The translations under genes were made by a program, and so were the position numbers. Shown piece by piece: positions 24,287-33,274 of a DNA stretch of 59,724 nucleotides. How positions within the stretch are numbered: position 1 is the stretch's first letter; each line of letters begins with the position of its first letter. Source of the DNA: Clostridia bacterium (GTDB lineage Bacteria > Bacillota > Clostridia > Oscillospirales > Acutalibacteraceae); NCBI GenBank assembly GCA_017507805.1, contig JAFWAC010000033.1:1-59724 (forward strand). Direction: 5' to 3'. The notes beneath the pieces are model-generated. The model was not told where the DNA came from and searched no databases. It worked only from the letters and a program-made list of their open reading frames with translations.

Positions 24287-25182
24287 TACCTATCCTGATT
24301 TACGGCGAAAACATCCGCAACCTCGCTTATGGTTATGAATGCAGACCTATCAATCTCGTGAACAATTTCTTTCAGCTTTATAACCTGAAAACGGTTGACG
24401 ATAAAATAAATCATTGTTTTGGGCTGGTTTGAATATCCGCCTATAACCTCAATTTTTGTTGCACCCGTTTCAAACGTTTCCATAAGTTCTGCACAGATGG
24501 CATCCGGCTCGGTTGTTATAATCATTGCACATTTAGCGCGGTCGATACCCTCAACAATATAGTCAACCGTTTTGAGTGCCGCCGCATAAGCCACGATTGA
24601 ATAAAGCGGAAGTATCCAGCTTTTGGTGACAAAGCCCGACACCGTGTAGAGCGCAACGTTGAAAATCATAACAAAGGTGCCAACCGTTATACCAAGTCTC
24701 TTTGCAAAGATAACCGCCATAACCTCAATACCGTCAATCGCACCGCCGTTGCGGATAACAAGTCCGCTTCCCACACCCGAAATAAGACCTCCAAAAAGGG
24801 CGCAAAGAAGTAAATCTGTTCCGGCAAGAGGTGAAGCAAAGTTGACATCAATCGGCAAAATATCGGTTATAAGCCACGCAACAACCGAGTAAATTATAAC
24901 CGAATAGATAGAATAAACCGTGAAAACAATACCCTGCTTTCTGAGACCGTACAAAAACAGCGGAATGTTTAAAATCAACAGAAAAATCGAAAGGGTAAGC
25001 CATTCGGGTGTTATCTGTGCCAAAAGCATAGACGTACCCGAAACACCGCTGTCATAAAGCTTAACAGGTGTGAGAAAGCAAACAACACCCGTTGCGTTTA
25101 TTATTCCTGCCAACGTCAGCAAAAGAAAGTTGTATATTTTCAGCTTTTTAAGCTGACCTATAATATTTGTTTTAAAGCGCAT
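24286..25182 (-). CDS. YitT family membrane protein (DUF161/DUF2179)
   Basis: 298 residues. The first two-thirds hold five to six membrane segments (FLLLTLAGIINATGVVCFL; LTLSIFLLILNIPLFLYGL; GLISGVGSGLVIRNGGAIDG). GGAIDGIEV is the YitT signature. The C-terminal third (KCAMIITTEPDAICAELMET, then MIYFIVNRFQVIKLKEIVHE) is the cytoplasmic DUF2179 domain. Such proteins are common in Firmicutes, probably transporters, with no settled substrate. AGGAG sits just before the ATG. It lies behind the ABC transporter gene but a strong hairpin stands between them. Confidence 0.9.
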   Translation of the reverse strand: MRFKTNIIGQLKKLKIYNFLLLTLAGIINATGVVCFLTPVKLYDSGVSGTSMLLAQITPEWLTLSIFLLILNIPLFLYGLRKQGIVFTVYSIYSVIIYSVVAWLITDILPIDVNFASPLAGTDLLLCALFGGLISGVGSGLVIRNGGAIDGIEVMAVIFAKRLGITVGTFVMIFNVALYTVSGFVTKSWILPLYSIVAYAAALKTVDYIVEGIDRAKCAMIITTEPDAICAELMETFETGATKIEVIGGYSNQPKTMIYFIVNRFQVIKLKEIVHEIDRSAFITISEVADVFAVNQDR

Positions 25183-25200
25183 AATTTCTCCTCATATATG

Positions 25201-25250
25201 TAAAGTATTTAAGGGGTGGGCTGTCTCAAGCCCGCCCCTTAAATACTTTA
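25201..25250 (-). terminator. Strong terminator of the ABC transporter gene
   Basis: An almost perfect 22-bp inverted repeat (TAAAGTATTTAAGGGG... with ...CCCCTTAAATACTTTA) with one mismatch and a short loop. Its right arm overlaps the last codon of the transporter gene. On the minus strand a T-rich stretch is part of the stem. Confidence 0.7.
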
Positions 25251-27857
25251 TTCGGTCCTCAAAGATGTCACGGGGTCCTTTTTTGCGGCAATTCTTGAGG
25301 GAATAAGTCCTGCTATGAATGTGAGAAGCATACTTATCACCACGAGTATCACAGCTCCGGCATAGGGCAGCACCGCAAGCCCTGCTATATCGGTAAGCAT
25401 TTTAATAACGGCATTTATGGGTATCAGCAAAAGCAGTGTGACGATTATACCCAAAGCGCCTGCCACAAAGCCGACAATAAGCGTCTCGGCATTGAAAACT
25501 CGGGAAATATCGCGCTTTGAAGCGCCCATCGCTCTTAAAATACCGATTTCCTTTGTGCGCTCCAGCACAGAAATATAGGTGATAATTCCTATCATAATAG
25601 AGGAAACGATGAGTGAAATGCTTACAAATGCAATTAAAATATAGCTTATGGCATTTATTATTGTTGTAACAGAGGACATCATAAGCCCGATATAATCGGT
25701 ATAGGTTATCTGCTCCTTTTCCTCTGCCTTGTCATTATATTTCTTTATAAGCTCGGAAATACTGTCTTTGGCTTCAAAATCCTTTGGATAAATATTTATT
25801 GCGGTAGGTCTCGCAAGGTCAGAAACACCCATCAGGCTGAGATTGCCCTCGTAGGTTGCGTTATCGCTTTGAGCCTCAAGCGCCTCGACAAATTTTGCGG
25901 TGATTTCCTGCTCGGTCATACCTGTTGACTGCATCTGCGCAATATATGCTCCGTACTGCTGTTGCTCGGCTTGGGGCAGGGTTGCAATATAAGCCTGAAG
26001 CTCTGCAAAGGTCATATTCTTAAAATTACTTTCAAAGGGAAGACCCGTAAAAACATTGACGGCTTCATCAGCCTTTTGCTGTTTGACAATCTCGCTGTCA
26101 TTTACTGCATTGATGAGTTTTTCCATAAGCTCGCGCTTGTAGCCGATAAATCCGCTTGTCTGGTCATTGACAGAGCTGTCGGCAGGCTTTAATATGCCCA
26201 CAACCCTGATTTCCTCGGCAGAGGCGAGCTTGGCACCGATATAAAGCTCATCCTTGGTCTTATCGGTCCAGGTACCGTTTTCGTTTTTCTCAAAATAATC
26301 GCTGTTGATAAGCAACTTGAATTTAAGGTCGAGCAATTCGTCAAAGGTGTAGGAAACCTGCTTTGTTGCCTCAACCTTTTCACCCTTTTGGATTTTTTCA
26401 ACCATTTCCTCAAGCTCGGCTGTATCCTTAAGACCTAAGGAATAGAGGGTATAGTCGCTGATTTCGTTTTTGCTGTTTACAATCAGCACAACCTCATTGT
26501 AGTCGGTCGGCATTTTTCCTGCCAGCACCGTGTACTGCTGGTTTAAAAATTTCTCATCGTCAAACAGCTGGTGCCAAACCTCTGTATTCATCATTGCGGT
26601 GGTCATCTGACTGTCAGCCTCAGACATGCCCATACTTGTTCTTATAGTGTTAAACACTTGGTTGGGATTGATGTGTTTGCCATCCTCGGTGTAGATATTC
26701 ATAGCAGTTGAGTAAACATACTCAATCTCGCTTGTGTAATCTGCAAATTCGGGGGTTTTTTCGATGTGCGCCTTGAAAAGCTCCAGATTATTTGCCGAAA
26801 TACCGTTCATCATGGTGCTCATCATTTCGGTCATAATATTGTTGGAATAAATTTTGTCGCTGTCCCTTTCGGCTGTGCTTTCACCCTCGCCCATAAGGTC
26901 GTTGGCAAGACTGCTCATATCCATACCGGCTTCCTCAATGGTGATGGGGTAGCTTGAAAGGGTTTCCTCCTCAACGCGCTCGATATATGCGTTGACACCG
27001 CTTGAAAGCGAAAGTATCAGCGCAATGCCGATAATTCCTATCGAACCTGCAAAGGATGTCAGCAGAGTGCGGGTTTTCTTGGTCATCAGGTTGTTAAGCG
27101 AAAGGCTGAGCGCTGTGCCAAAGGACATTGAGGGGCGCTTTTCGCGTTTTGGGTTTTCGTTTCGTGCTTCATCCTCGGTGTGGTAAGGGTTTGTGTCATC
27201 GGTGATTTTACCGTCAAGCAGGCGGATAATTCGTGTTGAATATTCCTCTGCCAATTCGGGGTTGTGGGTTACCATTATAACCAGACGGTCCTCGGCGATT
27301 TCCTTTAAAAGTCCCATTATCTGAACCGAGGTTTCACTGTCAAGCGCGCCTGTCGGCTCGTCAGCCAACAAAATATCGGGGTTATTGACAAGGGCACGGG
27401 CGATGGCAACGCGTTGCATCTGTCCGCCCGACATCTGATTAGGCTTTTTGCGAAGCTGGTCACCAAGCCCCACCTTTTCCAAAGCCTCGGTTGCTCTTTT
27501 TCTGCGCTCTGCCTTTGAAACTCCCGAAAGTGTGAGGGCCAATTCCACATTTGAAAGCACCGATTGATGGGGTATGAGGTTATAGCTCTGGAAAATAAAG
27601 CCGATTGTGTGGTTGCGGTAGTTATCCCAATCACCGTCACGGTAGGATTTTGTTGACCTGCCGTTAATAAACAAGTCACCCTCGGTGTAGCGGTCAAGAC
27701 CGCCGATAATATTAAGCAGTGTGGTTTTTCCGCACCCCGAAGGCCCTAAAACCGATACAAACTCATTCTCGCGAAACTCAATGTCCACACCCTTCAGGGC
27801 TTTGACAACGGTATCACCGGTTTTATATTCCTTGACAATGTTAGTAAGCTTAAGCAT
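25248..27857 (-). CDS. MacB-like ABC transporter, ATPase and permease fused
   Basis: 869 residues. The N-terminal ATPase (residues 1-225) has Walker A GPSGCGKTT (38-46), signature MSGGQMQRVAIARAL, Walker B ILLADEPTGALDSE and the H-loop MVTHNPE. After a charged linker comes one membrane helix (residues ~265-285), a large external region of about 450 residues rich in Met, Thr and Glu, and three C-terminal FtsX-type helices (SISLIVSSIMIGIITYISVL; GFVAGALGIIVTLLLLIPI; AVILVVISMLLTFIAGLIP). The family exports peptides or acts as a mechanotransmitter; Bacillus relatives answer antimicrobial peptides. Start at 27857 with GAGAGGAAGG before it. No two-component system nearby, so the trigger is unknown. 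Confidence 0.9.
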   Translation of the reverse strand: MLKLTNIVKEYKTGDTVVKALKGVDIEFRENEFVSVLGPSGCGKTTLLNIIGGLDRYTEGDLFINGRSTKSYRDGDWDNYRNHTIGFIFQSYNLIPHQSVLSNVELALTLSGVSKAERRKRATEALEKVGLGDQLRKKPNQMSGGQMQRVAIARALVNNPDILLADEPTGALDSETSVQIMGLLKEIAEDRLVIMVTHNPELAEEYSTRIIRLLDGKITDDTNPYHTEDEARNENPKREKRPSMSFGTALSLSLNNLMTKKTRTLLTSFAGSIGIIGIALILSLSSGVNAYIERVEEETLSSYPITIEEAGMDMSSLANDLMGEGESTAERDSDKIYSNNIMTEMMSTMMNGISANNLELFKAHIEKTPEFADYTSEIEYVYSTAMNIYTEDGKHINPNQVFNTIRTSMGMSEADSQMTTAMMNTEVWHQLFDDEKFLNQQYTVLAGKMPTDYNEVVLIVNSKNEISDYTLYSLGLKDTAELEEMVEKIQKGEKVEATKQVSYTFDELLDLKFKLLINSDYFEKNENGTWTDKTKDELYIGAKLASAEEIRVVGILKPADSSVNDQTSGFIGYKRELMEKLINAVNDSEIVKQQKADEAVNVFTGLPFESNFKNMTFAELQAYIATLPQAEQQQYGAYIAQMQSTGMTEQEITAKFVEALEAQSDNATYEGNLSLMGVSDLARPTAINIYPKDFEAKDSISELIKKYNDKAEEKEQITYTDYIGLMMSSVTTIINAISYILIAFVSISLIVSSIMIGIITYISVLERTKEIGILRAMGASKRDISRVFNAETLIVGFVAGALGIIVTLLLLIPINAVIKMLTDIAGLAVLPYAGAVILVVISMLLTFIAGLIPSRIAAKKDPVTSLRTE

Positions 27858-27951
27858 CTGCGCCTTCCTCTCAAGATAGTATAACAAGAATATAATATCA
27901 GCAAAATAATAACAAACTATTAATATATATTATACATTTGATAAATTAACA

Positions 27952-29313
27952 CTATTTTCCAACACAGAAACGGCGGAAAATTTCGTCTGTGACCTCGGTT
28001 GTCACGCGCCTGCCGGTAAGCTCCAAAAGGGCGGCTAAGGCATCGTCCACACAAACGCCCACTGCATCTATCGTGCAACCGCTTTGCAGTGCTTCAAGTG
28101 CAGAGGTAACACCCTCCAAAGCGTGGACCGCGCAGTCGCGCTGACGCTCGCCCAGCAAAACGGCACTGTCAGCACTTAAATTGCCTATATTCACTGCCTT
28201 TGCAATGGCATCGCAAAGCTCGCGGCAGCCGTCACCCTTTTTTGCCGAAATAAAGACTGTGGGTATTCCATCAAACAGGGAAAGGTCAGGCAGACTGCCT
28301 AAATCGGTTTTGTTTATCACCGCCACGGTGTTTTTGTCCCTCACGCTGTCAAGCAGGGCAGTGTCCTCACCGTCAAACGGGCGCGAGCAATCAAAGACCG
28401 CAAGAACAAGCTGACAGCTGTCAAGCCTTTGCTTTGCAAGCTTCACACCAATGCTCTCAACCGTATCCTCGGTTTCGCGGATACCTGCTGTGTCAGCAAG
28501 GCGCAGGGTAATATCTCCTATATTCACCGTTTCTTCAATAATATCACGGGTGGTCCCTGCAACATCGGTAACAATCGAGCGTTCCTCGCCGCTTAGCATA
28601 TTCATAAGGGTTGATTTGCCGACATTAGGTTTTCCGACAATTGCCGTTGTAATTCCTTGACTTAACATTTTACCTGTGTCATAGTCCCTGAGCATTTTTT
28701 CAAGCTCACACTTTGCGGTTAAAAGCATAGCCTCAAAGTCTTCAAGGCTCATACCGTCCAAATCCTCCTCGGGATAGTCGGAGTATACAGCGATAGAGGC
28801 ATCTGCTGCCGTGAGTGCGGCTTCAAGCTCTGCTATTTTCTGCACCGTTCTGCCGCTGTGCGCCGCGCGCGAAAGCCTTAGCTCTGCTTCATTTCTTGCC
28901 GAAATCAGCCCCATAATGCTTTCCGCCCGTGTAAGGTCGGTCTTTCCGTTTAAAAAGGCGCGCTTGGTAAATTCGCCTGCCGAGGCAAGGCGGGCGCCCT
29001 TTGAAAGAACCAGCCTTAATATTGATCTTAACATCAGGCTTCCGCCGTGGACCGAAATCTCTACTACATCCTCTCCGGTGTAGCTGTGAGGTGCTTTGAA
29101 AACAAGGGCAACACCGTCATCCAAACGGCGGTCACCCTCCCTTATTTCACCGTATGCCGCGTGATAGCCCTTAAGCGAGCTTAAGGGCTTACCCGAAACC
29201 GCGCAAAAAACGCTGTCTGCCACGGAAATGGCATTCTCGCCCGAAATTCTTATAACCCCCAAAGCCCCTTCGCCCGGAGCAGTGGCTATGGCGGCAATTG
29301 TTTGCTCAGACAT
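27952..29313 (-). CDS. mnmE: tRNA uridine-5-carboxymethylaminomethyl modification GTPase MnmE
   Basis: With MnmG it builds the (c)mnm5 group on the wobble uridine of several tRNAs. The N-terminal folate-binding domain starts TIAAIATAPGEGALGVIRIS. The inserted G domain shows GKPNVGKST, DVAGTTRD, DTAGIRETED and NKTD. The C-terminus RRFCVGK carries the essential cysteine. 453 residues is standard. GGAAG about 8 nt before ATG 29313 fixes the start. In most Firmicutes it is followed by mnmG near the origin; here mnmG is 12 kb away, between the phosphoglycerate mutase-like and helicase-loader genes. Confidence 0.96.
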   Translation of the reverse strand: MSEQTIAAIATAPGEGALGVIRISGENAISVADSVFCAVSGKPLSSLKGYHAAYGEIREGDRRLDDGVALVFKAPHSYTGEDVVEISVHGGSLMLRSILRLVLSKGARLASAGEFTKRAFLNGKTDLTRAESIMGLISARNEAELRLSRAAHSGRTVQKIAELEAALTAADASIAVYSDYPEEDLDGMSLEDFEAMLLTAKCELEKMLRDYDTGKMLSQGITTAIVGKPNVGKSTLMNMLSGEERSIVTDVAGTTRDIIEETVNIGDITLRLADTAGIRETEDTVESIGVKLAKQRLDSCQLVLAVFDCSRPFDGEDTALLDSVRDKNTVAVINKTDLGSLPDLSLFDGIPTVFISAKKGDGCRELCDAIAKAVNIGNLSADSAVLLGERQRDCAVHALEGVTSALEALQSGCTIDAVGVCVDDALAALLELTGRRVTTEVTDEIFRRFCVGK

Positions 29314-29330
29314 TATTTCACTTCCGAAAT

Positions 29331-30134
29331 TCAAATTTTAACCGTTTCTCCCGGATTAACAGACACCGCTTTCCCGTTCTTTTCAAACCATATCTTGATA
29401 GCTGAGGGATTGTGCACTCTACTTCCGGAAGCAGAAAACTGCAGACGGTTATAGGCTGTTATGTAATCGTAAATTTCAATATTGGTAGCATACCATATAT
29501 CCTCTTTGCCGCCAATTTTCTCAGCAAAATCCTCTATTACATTCCAATTATTATTGTTGTCAAACTCATAACTGTGTCCCCACAAATAAAACAGCCAAGG
29601 GGCTCTGTTGGGGCTGTCGTTTATAAAGTGTTGGGTAAGCTCGGGAAGCCTTTTATCATTATGGTGGCAGGTGGCGGCAAGCTTGAGCCAATCTGTGGGC
29701 AGACGGAAATTACCTGTGGAAATAACCGTCCGTGAATATGCAATGCCGATTGCACGCAAGCCCGAGGCAAGATCATCGCTGAAGGTACCGTAAGGGTATG
29801 CCATTCCTCGAATTATTTTGCCGGTTTCTTCCTCTAATTTTTTACGGTCGGTAAGCACATCGTCAATGGCAAGTGCTAACGGTAGCTGCTCCAAAAAAGG
29901 ATGGGTTGCGCCGTGAACTGCCAATTCATGACCGCCCGCTTCTAAAAGAGAATTCATTTTCTCCACGGAAAGACGACCTTCACAGCCGGCATAAGCACTG
30001 TTTATATTAAATGTGCCCTTTAAACCGTGTTTATCCAGAATTCCGATAAATCTTTCATCCTGTTTAACTCCGTCATCATAGCTTAATGTCAGAGCTTTAG
30101 CCCTGCCTTCAGGAAAACGCAAAAAAATATTCAT
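29331..30134 (-). CDS. Polysaccharide deacetylase (NodB-like, CE4)
   Basis: 267 residues without a signal peptide. NodB motif 1 is LSYDDGV (metal/catalytic Asp pair at 20-21), motif 2 is HGATHPF, motif 3 is MAYPYGTFSD. It should remove acetyl groups from a glycan. Because it lacks a secretion signal it may act on intracellular sugars, as some Clostridial CE4 proteins in carbohydrate loci do. GGGGTG is 6 nt before ATG 30134. Expressed from its own promoter (30160-30188) with an operator-like inverted repeat. It ends 17 nt before mnmE, so it may read into it. Confidence 0.85.
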   Translation of the reverse strand: MNIFLRFPEGRAKALTLSYDDGVKQDERFIGILDKHGLKGTFNINSAYAGCEGRLSVEKMNSLLEAGGHELAVHGATHPFLEQLPLALAIDDVLTDRKKLEEETGKIIRGMAYPYGTFSDDLASGLRAIGIAYSRTVISTGNFRLPTDWLKLAATCHHNDKRLPELTQHFINDSPNRAPWLFYLWGHSYEFDNNNNWNVIEDFAEKIGGKEDIWYATNIEIYDYITAYNRLQFSASGSRVHNPSAIKIWFEKNGKAVSVNPGETVKI

Positions 30135-30140
30135 AAAAAC

Positions 30141-30188
30141 ACCCCGTTTGTTTTTTTGAATTATAGCATACAAACGGGGTAAAATCAA
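30141..30188 (-). promoter_or_regulatory. Promoter with overlapping inverted-repeat operator before the deacetylase
   Basis: On the minus strand TTGATT (plus 30183-30188), 17 bases, then an extended -10 TGCTATAAT (TATAAT at plus 30160-30165). A perfect 10-bp inverted repeat ACCCCGTTTG / CAAACGGGGT (30141-30150 and 30171-30180) flanks the -10 and includes the ribosome binding site. This geometry suits a repressor that covers the promoter. Confidence 0.6.
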
Positions 30189-30226
30189 TATTTTAATGTC
30201 GCACCAAGAGCCTGCATCACCAAGTT

Positions 30227-31474
30227 TTAAAACGATACTCCACAACTGTTGAGCAGGTCTTGATTATATAAAAGCATCAAATCCTTATGTTTGGTGTTAT
30301 ATAAAACATTTTTGATGTAAACACAGTACACTTCATCAGCGGTAAAGTCTGTAAAGGTTATATCATTGCCTGTAAAACCAAGCTTTATATGTTGGTTTTT
30401 GTTCTGTGTTATAACAGCATGATTATATCCATCAATATATATGAGATTTTTCCAAACATCAAGGGTTGCAAATTCCAAAGCGGTTTTCGCCCAGCACAAG
30501 GGGACAATATGATGCAACTCAAATCCTTTGGTTTTACTAACTGCGTGCTGTTTAAAATACTCCTCTTTCTCGGTTCTTGAGCGAATGAGTCGTTCTTTAT
30601 TTTCATAAAGGGCGTCTTTGCCTATGCGGATACACAGTTCACCGGCATTTAATTCATAATAGGCAGTTTGGCTCATAAGCATAAAAATTTGTTGCGTTTC
30701 GTTTAACCAATTATGAAAATCACGCTTATTGGTTTTGTCACCCTGAAAGGTTTTCGGGTCGCAATAGTCCTTAACGATTCGAATGGCATAATCCTGTTGA
30801 AGTCTGCTTAACCGCCTGAATTCCTTAATAAACTCGACCAATTCAGTAACAGTATATATATGACCGTCAAGCTTTTTATCGCAAAATGAAAAGAAAAACT
30901 GAAATTCGGTTTCGGTGATATTGCCGTCTAAATCCACAATAGTAAGAAGTTCATCTGCCAAGCCCTTTGTCAATGTATCTATTGCTCTGGTATAACGGAG
31001 CTTTCGTTCAAATAATGAATGTTCAGTCTTAATAAAATCCAAGCCCAAATCGGAAATCTGAACATATTTTTTTATTCCGTTTTCGTACGGCTTAAGCCTT
31101 GTTTTATCAGGTTTGAATCTTTCTATCAAGCCCATTCTATGGAGATCGACAAACAGATTTTTTCTAACGGAGTCTTGTGTGCATCTTCCCAATTTCTTGG
31201 AGAGATTATCAACATAAATCGCATAAGAAGCTTCTTCCGGCAGATTTGCAGGTCGCTTTTTAAGATCGGAAGTGCGGATAACCATCTTTTCTGTGCCGGC
31301 TATCTTATACAGCTCATCAAGCATTGTGAAAATAACATCCATATCATATCGGTTGTGTTGCGAAAATTGAATGCCTCTATAATTATCACTTCTAATGCGG
31401 TCAGCCAAAAAAACGAAACATTGTTTTGAAACATCAATACTGCACAGCTTTTTTCTAAACTCGTTGTATGTCAT
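30227..31474 (-). CDS. HNH-type restriction endonuclease of a type II R-M system
   Basis: 415 residues. The C-terminal third has a beta-beta-alpha metal HNH core: GFELHHIVPLCWAKTALEF (HH), then WKNLIYIDGYNHAVITQ (N and second H). The N-terminal two-thirds are helical and presumably recognise DNA. Its start overlaps the stop of the upstream methyltransferase gene (ATGA), so it is translated last, after both modification genes, a common safety order. The recognition sequence cannot be read from the protein. A nuclease paired with two methyltransferases usually means an asymmetric site, as in type IIS systems. AT-rich compared with neighbouring core genes. Confidence 0.8.
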   Translation of the reverse strand: MTYNEFRKKLCSIDVSKQCFVFLADRIRSDNYRGIQFSQHNRYDMDVIFTMLDELYKIAGTEKMVIRTSDLKKRPANLPEEASYAIYVDNLSKKLGRCTQDSVRKNLFVDLHRMGLIERFKPDKTRLKPYENGIKKYVQISDLGLDFIKTEHSLFERKLRYTRAIDTLTKGLADELLTIVDLDGNITETEFQFFFSFCDKKLDGHIYTVTELVEFIKEFRRLSRLQQDYAIRIVKDYCDPKTFQGDKTNKRDFHNWLNETQQIFMLMSQTAYYELNAGELCIRIGKDALYENKERLIRSRTEKEEYFKQHAVSKTKGFELHHIVPLCWAKTALEFATLDVWKNLIYIDGYNHAVITQNKNQHIKLGFTGNDITFTDFTADEVYCVYIKNVLYNTKHKDLMLLYNQDLLNSCGVSF

Positions 31475-32244
31475 ATTGAATTTATCCTTTCGTTTATAAG
31501 TTTACAATAATCCTTATTATTGTCGCAAGCAATAAAATTCCTTCCTAATTTTTTTGAGCAATAAGCCGTTGTTCCGGTTCCGCTAAATAAATCCAGAACC
31601 AAATCTCCGCTATTACTACTTGCTAAAATCATTCTTTCAATCATACCTTCCGGTTTGGGTGTTGGATGTTTTTGTTTTATTGTCTTGCCATTCTTTTTAT
31701 TTGTAAGACGAACCGAAGGAAATTCCCAAACATCCGTGCATAGCTTTCCATTTGGGTTAGGAAACCAACGTTTTCCATTCTTAAGAATACCTTTAGACTG
31801 TGCGGCTTTAATTCGTGCATCCGATAAATACGGCATCCTTATATCATCACAATTAAAGGTAAATACTTTATCACTTTTGGTAAAAAACAAAATAGTTTCT
31901 TGATTGTTACAAAATCGCTTCCTGCAAGCACTGAAACCGTCTTTTTTATACCATGTTATCCAATTTTTATAGTGCATACCCTTTGAATGAAGATAATTTA
32001 AAATCATTGCAGAATTAAATGCGGTATTAAATATGTATAACGAACCGGTAGGCTTTAACAGATCAATTACTTTATCAAGATATTTTGTTGTAAAAGTCAT
32101 AAAGTCATCAACGGTTTTGAAAACATCCCATTGATCCCGGTTGAGATTATAGGGAGGGTCAATAATTGCAAGGTCTATGCTTGCTGTTTCAAGCTTATCA
32201 AGAAAGGAAAAAACATCCTCACAATAAATTTTATTTACTTCCAT
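31471..32244 (-). CDS. DNA methyltransferase (beta-class, N6-adenine or N4-cytosine), second of two
   Basis: 257 residues. Catalytic motif IV is AIIDPPYNL at residues 26-34 and the AdoMet motif I (LVLDLFSGTGTT) is near the C-terminus, the beta-class order. In between lies the target-recognition part (WYKKDGFSACRKRFCNNQE). DPPY usually means N6-adenine. Start at 32244 overlaps the end of the other methyltransferase by 14 nt, with AGGAAGGTG upstream. It precedes the HNH nuclease with a 4-nt overlap. Confidence 0.88.
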   Translation of the reverse strand: MEVNKIYCEDVFSFLDKLETASIDLAIIDPPYNLNRDQWDVFKTVDDFMTFTTKYLDKVIDLLKPTGSLYIFNTAFNSAMILNYLHSKGMHYKNWITWYKKDGFSACRKRFCNNQETILFFTKSDKVFTFNCDDIRMPYLSDARIKAAQSKGILKNGKRWFPNPNGKLCTDVWEFPSVRLTNKKNGKTIKQKHPTPKPEGMIERMILASSNSGDLVLDLFSGTGTTAYCSKKLGRNFIACDNNKDYCKLINERINSI

Positions 32245-33094
32245 TGGAGGCACCTTCCTTTGCAAGTGCAATCTTTTTTTCAATTATATCTTTATAGCTA
32301 TCGTACAGTTCGAATCCAACATAGTGCCGTCCTTCTTCGCAAGCAACCTTTAATGTTGTACCGCTGCCTGTGAATGGGTCTAAAACAGTCCCACCTTTGA
32401 AGGAATATAATTTTACACAACGGCGGGCAATTTCTTCAGGCATAATAGCCGAGTGGACACCAAAGGCAATATCACTCTTGTTCGGAATGGGGATTTCCCA
32501 AATTTGCTTTGTATATTCAACCCACTCATCCTGCGTTAAGGCACTTTGATTTTTAATATCCTTACTTACGGGAGCAGGTTTACCGTCTTTTACATATACA
32601 GTGATAAATTCACATGTATTCTGTGCATAAAAATTAGATGGGTATGGGTAAGAGCCGAACATTAATTTTTTTGTGGCATTTTTTCTTTGCCAAATATACA
32701 AATCCATTAAAAACAAATTTGTTTCTTTCAAGATGGAATTTTGAATAGCGCTTTGTATATCGAAAATATCACGGTTGTGGTGGGTGTTCATTTCCTTTTT
32801 TTTCATAGGCATAAGGGGAACGTTTATGCATAGTTTTCCGTTAGGCTTAAGCACACGTTCGCATTCCTTCCAAACCGTCAACAACGTTTCAATATATTTA
32901 TCGAAACAATCCAAGTTGCCTATATCGCTTGTTTTGGCATCGCTTACAACTTCTTGCTGATAACCATCCTTGTAATAATCCTTTATATTAAAATATGGCG
33001 GAGATGTTACAATTAAATCAATGGAGGAAGAAGGAATACAATCCATTTTTTCAGAAGTTCGATAATACACTTGATCTAAAAATATATTACTCAC
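32231..33094 (-). CDS. DNA methyltransferase (beta-class, TSPPY motif), first of two
   Basis: 287 residues. Motif IV is TSPPY at residues 30-34, and the AdoMet motif is TVLDPFTGSGTTLKVACEE near residue 247, the beta-class order. The KKKEMNTHHNRD and IWQRKNATKKLMFGSYPYP segments match common Firmicutes DNA methyltransferases. TSPPY fits N4-cytosine or N6-adenine transfer. GTG at 33094 is preceded by GGGGGGT 6 nt away, better than ATG 33109. It is the first gene of the R-M operon, so methylation is established before the nuclease. Confidence 0.87.
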   Translation of the reverse strand: MSNIFLDQVYYRTSEKMDCIPSSSIDLIVTSPPYFNIKDYYKDGYQQEVVSDAKTSDIGNLDCFDKYIETLLTVWKECERVLKPNGKLCINVPLMPMKKKEMNTHHNRDIFDIQSAIQNSILKETNLFLMDLYIWQRKNATKKLMFGSYPYPSNFYAQNTCEFITVYVKDGKPAPVSKDIKNQSALTQDEWVEYTKQIWEIPIPNKSDIAFGVHSAIMPEEIARRCVKLYSFKGGTVLDPFTGSGTTLKVACEEGRHYVGFELYDSYKDIIEKKIALAKEGASNGSK

Positions 33095-33150
33095 GTTTTT
33101 ACCCCCCATTATAGATACTTATCAGTTTTATAATATTATAATAATATAAG

Positions 33151-33179
33151 ATTATAACATAGCTTAACGTATATTACAA
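33151..33179 (-). promoter_or_regulatory. Promoter of the restriction-modification operon
   Basis: On the minus strand TTGTAA (plus 33174-33179), 17 bases, TATAAT (plus 33151-33156). AT-rich alternating sequence (33135-33150) follows it. No separate controller (C protein) gene is seen. Confidence 0.6.
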
Positions 33180-33234
33180 GCAAAATCGTTTTGCCATTTC
33201 CAATGAAAAAAATTAAAAGGATTTGCAAAAAAAC

Positions 33235-33267
33235 AAAGGACAGACTATTCTTGTTAGCCTGTCCTTT
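33235..33267 (-). terminator. Terminator after the PepSY lipoprotein gene
   Basis: AAAGGACAG / CTGTCCTTT (33235-33243 and 33259-33267). On the minus strand GTTTTTTT follows, so it ends the PepSY transcript. Confidence 0.7.
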
Positions 33268-33274
33268 AGCATTA

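Noticed and set aside
27858-27951. Terminator between mnmE and the ABC transporter gene
   Set aside because: Only AT-rich text without a convincing hairpin; several weak -10-like boxes are present but none with a good -35, so neither a terminator nor a promoter is listed.
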